A stretch of DNA of 14,643 nucleotides from Oscillospiraceae bacterium (GTDB taxonomy: Bacteria; Bacillota; Clostridia; Oscillospirales; Ruminococcaceae): positions 1 to 14,643 of the forward strand of contig JARBTU010000013.1 of NCBI GenBank assembly GCA_029240015.1, written 5' to 3'. Under the pieces are notes generated by a model. The model did no database searches. It had not been told where the DNA came from and worked only from the letters and a program-made list of their open reading frames with translations. The translations under genes and the position numbers were made by a program. Below, one piece after another: positions 13,648 to 14,643 of the stretch (positions are counted from its first letter, which is position 1; each line of letters opens with the position of its first letter).

Positions 13648-13676
13648 TTGTAAACGTTTATCAGTTTTGCTATAAT
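13648..13676 (+). promoter_or_regulatory. Promoter of the BceRS-like two-component genes
   Basis: -35 TTGTAA (13648-13653), a 17-bp spacer and -10 TATAAT (13671-13676), with TGC upstream giving an extended -10. Transcription would start near 13683, about 55 nt before the response-regulator start. It diverges from the GntR promoter about 50 bp away. Confidence 0.75.
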
Positions 13677-13690
13677 TGGTTTAAAACCAA
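13676..13690. promoter_or_regulatory. Short inverted repeat at the transcription start of the two-component genes
   Basis: TTGGTTT and AAACCAA with one central base form a perfect 7-bp inverted repeat that starts at the last base of the -10 box. It could be an operator or a small 5' hairpin; the sequence does not decide. Confidence 0.35.
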
Positions 13691-13738
13691 CATTAATATA
13701 AAAATTATTGCCCGACAGGTGCGGAAACGGAGATTGAT

Positions 13739-14440
13739 ATGTATAAAATTATGGTCGTTGAAGATGATGAAAAGCTACAGAATATTATCAAAGAAGCGTT
13801 GGAAAGATATGATTATTCAGTTTATTGCACAATCAACTTCAAAAATATAGAAGACCAGTTTTCAAAGCTGAATCCGCATTTAGTTCTTCTTGATGTTAAT
13901 CTTCCGTATTATGACGGGTTTTACTTTTGCCGCATCTTTCGCAGAAAATCAAATGCACCCGTTCTTTTTATCTCAGCAAGAAACGAAGAGACCCATCAGA
14001 TCATGGGAATGGAAATGGGCGCTGATGATTATATCACAAAACCTTTCAGCACACAGGTACTGATTGCAAAAGTTAATGCGGCAATCAGGAGATGTTACGG
14101 GGAATATGCGATAAGTGACGGAAATTCACTTGATGTCTATGGATTACGGCTTGATGAAGACAGTTTTAAGATATCTTACAAAGAAGCTGTTTTGGAATTG
14201 AGTAAAAATGAGTTTAAACTCTTAAAGAAGCTGCTGGAAAACGCGGATAAAATTGTATCCAGGGAAGAACTCTTAGAGGAACTGTGGGACGATTTCTCTT
14301 TCGTGGATGATAATACACTGACCGTAAATGTAACCAGAGTCAAAACAAAACTTGGTGAGATAGGGATTAGAGATATCATCAAAACCAAAAGAGGGATAGG
14401 GTACTTGATGGATACAGGCAGCCTGAAAGGGAACAATTGA
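13739..14440 (+). CDS. OmpR-family response regulator, BceR-like
   Basis: This 233-residue regulator has an N-terminal receiver domain with acidic residues E8, D9 and D10, phosphorylation site D52, switch residue S79 and K101 in TKPF, followed by an OmpR-type winged-helix DNA-binding domain (about 135-228) ending in KTKRGIGYLMD. The stretch LLDVNLPYYDGFYFCRIFR is characteristic of BceR/GraR-type regulators, which respond to bacitracin-like peptides in Bacillota. GGAG precedes the ATG by 6 nt. The sensor kinase gene starts 2 nt after the stop, so the two are co-transcribed. Its targets are not visible here; in related systems they are a BceAB-type transporter, which may lie beyond the window edge. 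Subfamily assignment is by motif memory. Confidence 0.93.
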   Translation: MYKIMVVEDDEKLQNIIKEALERYDYSVYCTINFKNIEDQFSKLNPHLVLLDVNLPYYDGFYFCRIFRRKSNAPVLFISARNEETHQIMGMEMGADDYITKPFSTQVLIAKVNAAIRRCYGEYAISDGNSLDVYGLRLDEDSFKISYKEAVLELSKNEFKLLKKLLENADKIVSREELLEELWDDFSFVDDNTLTVNVTRVKTKLGEIGIRDIIKTKRGIGYLMDTGSLKGNN

Positions 14441-14442
14441 TT

Positions 14443-14643
14443 ATGAAAAAGCTTTTGGTTAATTTTTTTAAAGACCAAATTTTTGTTTCTGTATTTTATT
14501 TTTTAAATAGCTTTTTGGTGATCGTTTTTTATTTCTTTTTAACCAAAGGAAATATTGAACTCTTTTATCCAATTCTCATCTCTACTTTTATATATTTTAT
14601 TTTCATGCTTATTAAGTGGTTGCGGTATTATAAATTCAATAAA
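14443..14643 (+). CDS. Sensor histidine kinase, BceS-like, N-terminal part (3' end outside window)
   Basis: The first 67 codons are visible and the frame stays open to the right window edge. The translated part has two hydrophobic segments (about residues 13-33 and 42-57) joined by a very short polar loop (TKGNIELF), then a basic stretch (KWLRYYKFNK). This is the arrangement of intramembrane-sensing kinases of the BceS type, which have almost no extracellular domain and take their signal from a partner transporter. The catalytic part with the phospho-accepting histidine is outside the window, so 'kinase' rests on position, 2 nt after a BceR-like regulator, and on the membrane topology. AAAGGG upstream is the likely ribosome site. 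Confidence 0.75.
   Translation, partial: MKKLLVNFFKDQIFVSVFYFLNSFLVIVFYFFLTKGNIELFYPILISTFIYFIFMLIKWLRYYKFNK

Noticed and set aside
1..14643. CRISPR arrays, tRNA or rRNA genes, insertion sequences, phage genes
   Set aside because: No regularly spaced repeats, cloverleaf-like sequence, transposase or integrase motif was seen on either strand.

Overview
The window looks like chromosomal DNA of a low-GC, anaerobic Bacillota (Clostridia-like) bacterium. The reasons are the AT-rich composition, strong Shine-Dalgarno sites, several TTG starts, AT-rich intrinsic terminators, an Ech-type energy-converting [NiFe] hydrogenase, and Bce/Ytr-style cell-envelope sensing genes. No species can be named from the sequence alone.

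Layout. (1) 2-313: the C-terminal end of a CcdA/DsbD-like membrane thiol-disulfide protein, followed by a terminator hairpin (339-383). (2) 384-595: a regulatory region with a palindrome cluster (424-456) and a good extended -10 promoter (500-528). (3) 596-11579: one long plus-strand operon, echA-B-C-D-E-F, hypA, hypF, hypC, hypD, hypE and a cbiM/nikM-like metal-uptake gene, with gaps from a 1-nt overlap to about 42 nt. It ends at a perfect 19-bp hairpin (11590-11632), which also lies between convergent transcripts. (4) 13537-11674 on the minus strand: a YtrA-like GntR repressor, an ABC ATPase and an ABC-2 permease, behind a strong promoter with a palindrome over its -10 box. (5) 13739 to the end, plus strand and divergent: a BceR-like response regulator and the start of a BceS-like intramembrane-sensing histidine kinase, cut by the window edge.

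How the genes work together. EchA and EchB form the membrane part, EchC, EchD and EchF carry or support the electron path, and EchE holds the NiFe site. Together they would couple ferredoxin oxidation and H2 formation (or the reverse) to ion translocation. HypF and HypE make the cyanide ligands, HypC and HypD assemble the Fe(CN)2CO unit, HypA delivers nickel, and the CbiM-like protein would bring nickel into the cell. The unit thus encodes a hydrogenase, most of its maturation machinery and a metal-entry protein. Three parts are missing from the window: hypB, the CbiO/CbiQ energizing module, and a maturation endopeptidase. The last is explained by EchE ending exactly at its DPCxxCxxR motif.

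I see no evidence of a wholly new system. The points most worth following are the missing hypB, the lone CbiM-type component, the palindromes upstream of ech, and the two envelope-stress modules placed head to head. No tRNA, rRNA, CRISPR array, insertion sequence or phage gene was recognised, and no gene-free stretch exceeds 300 bases.
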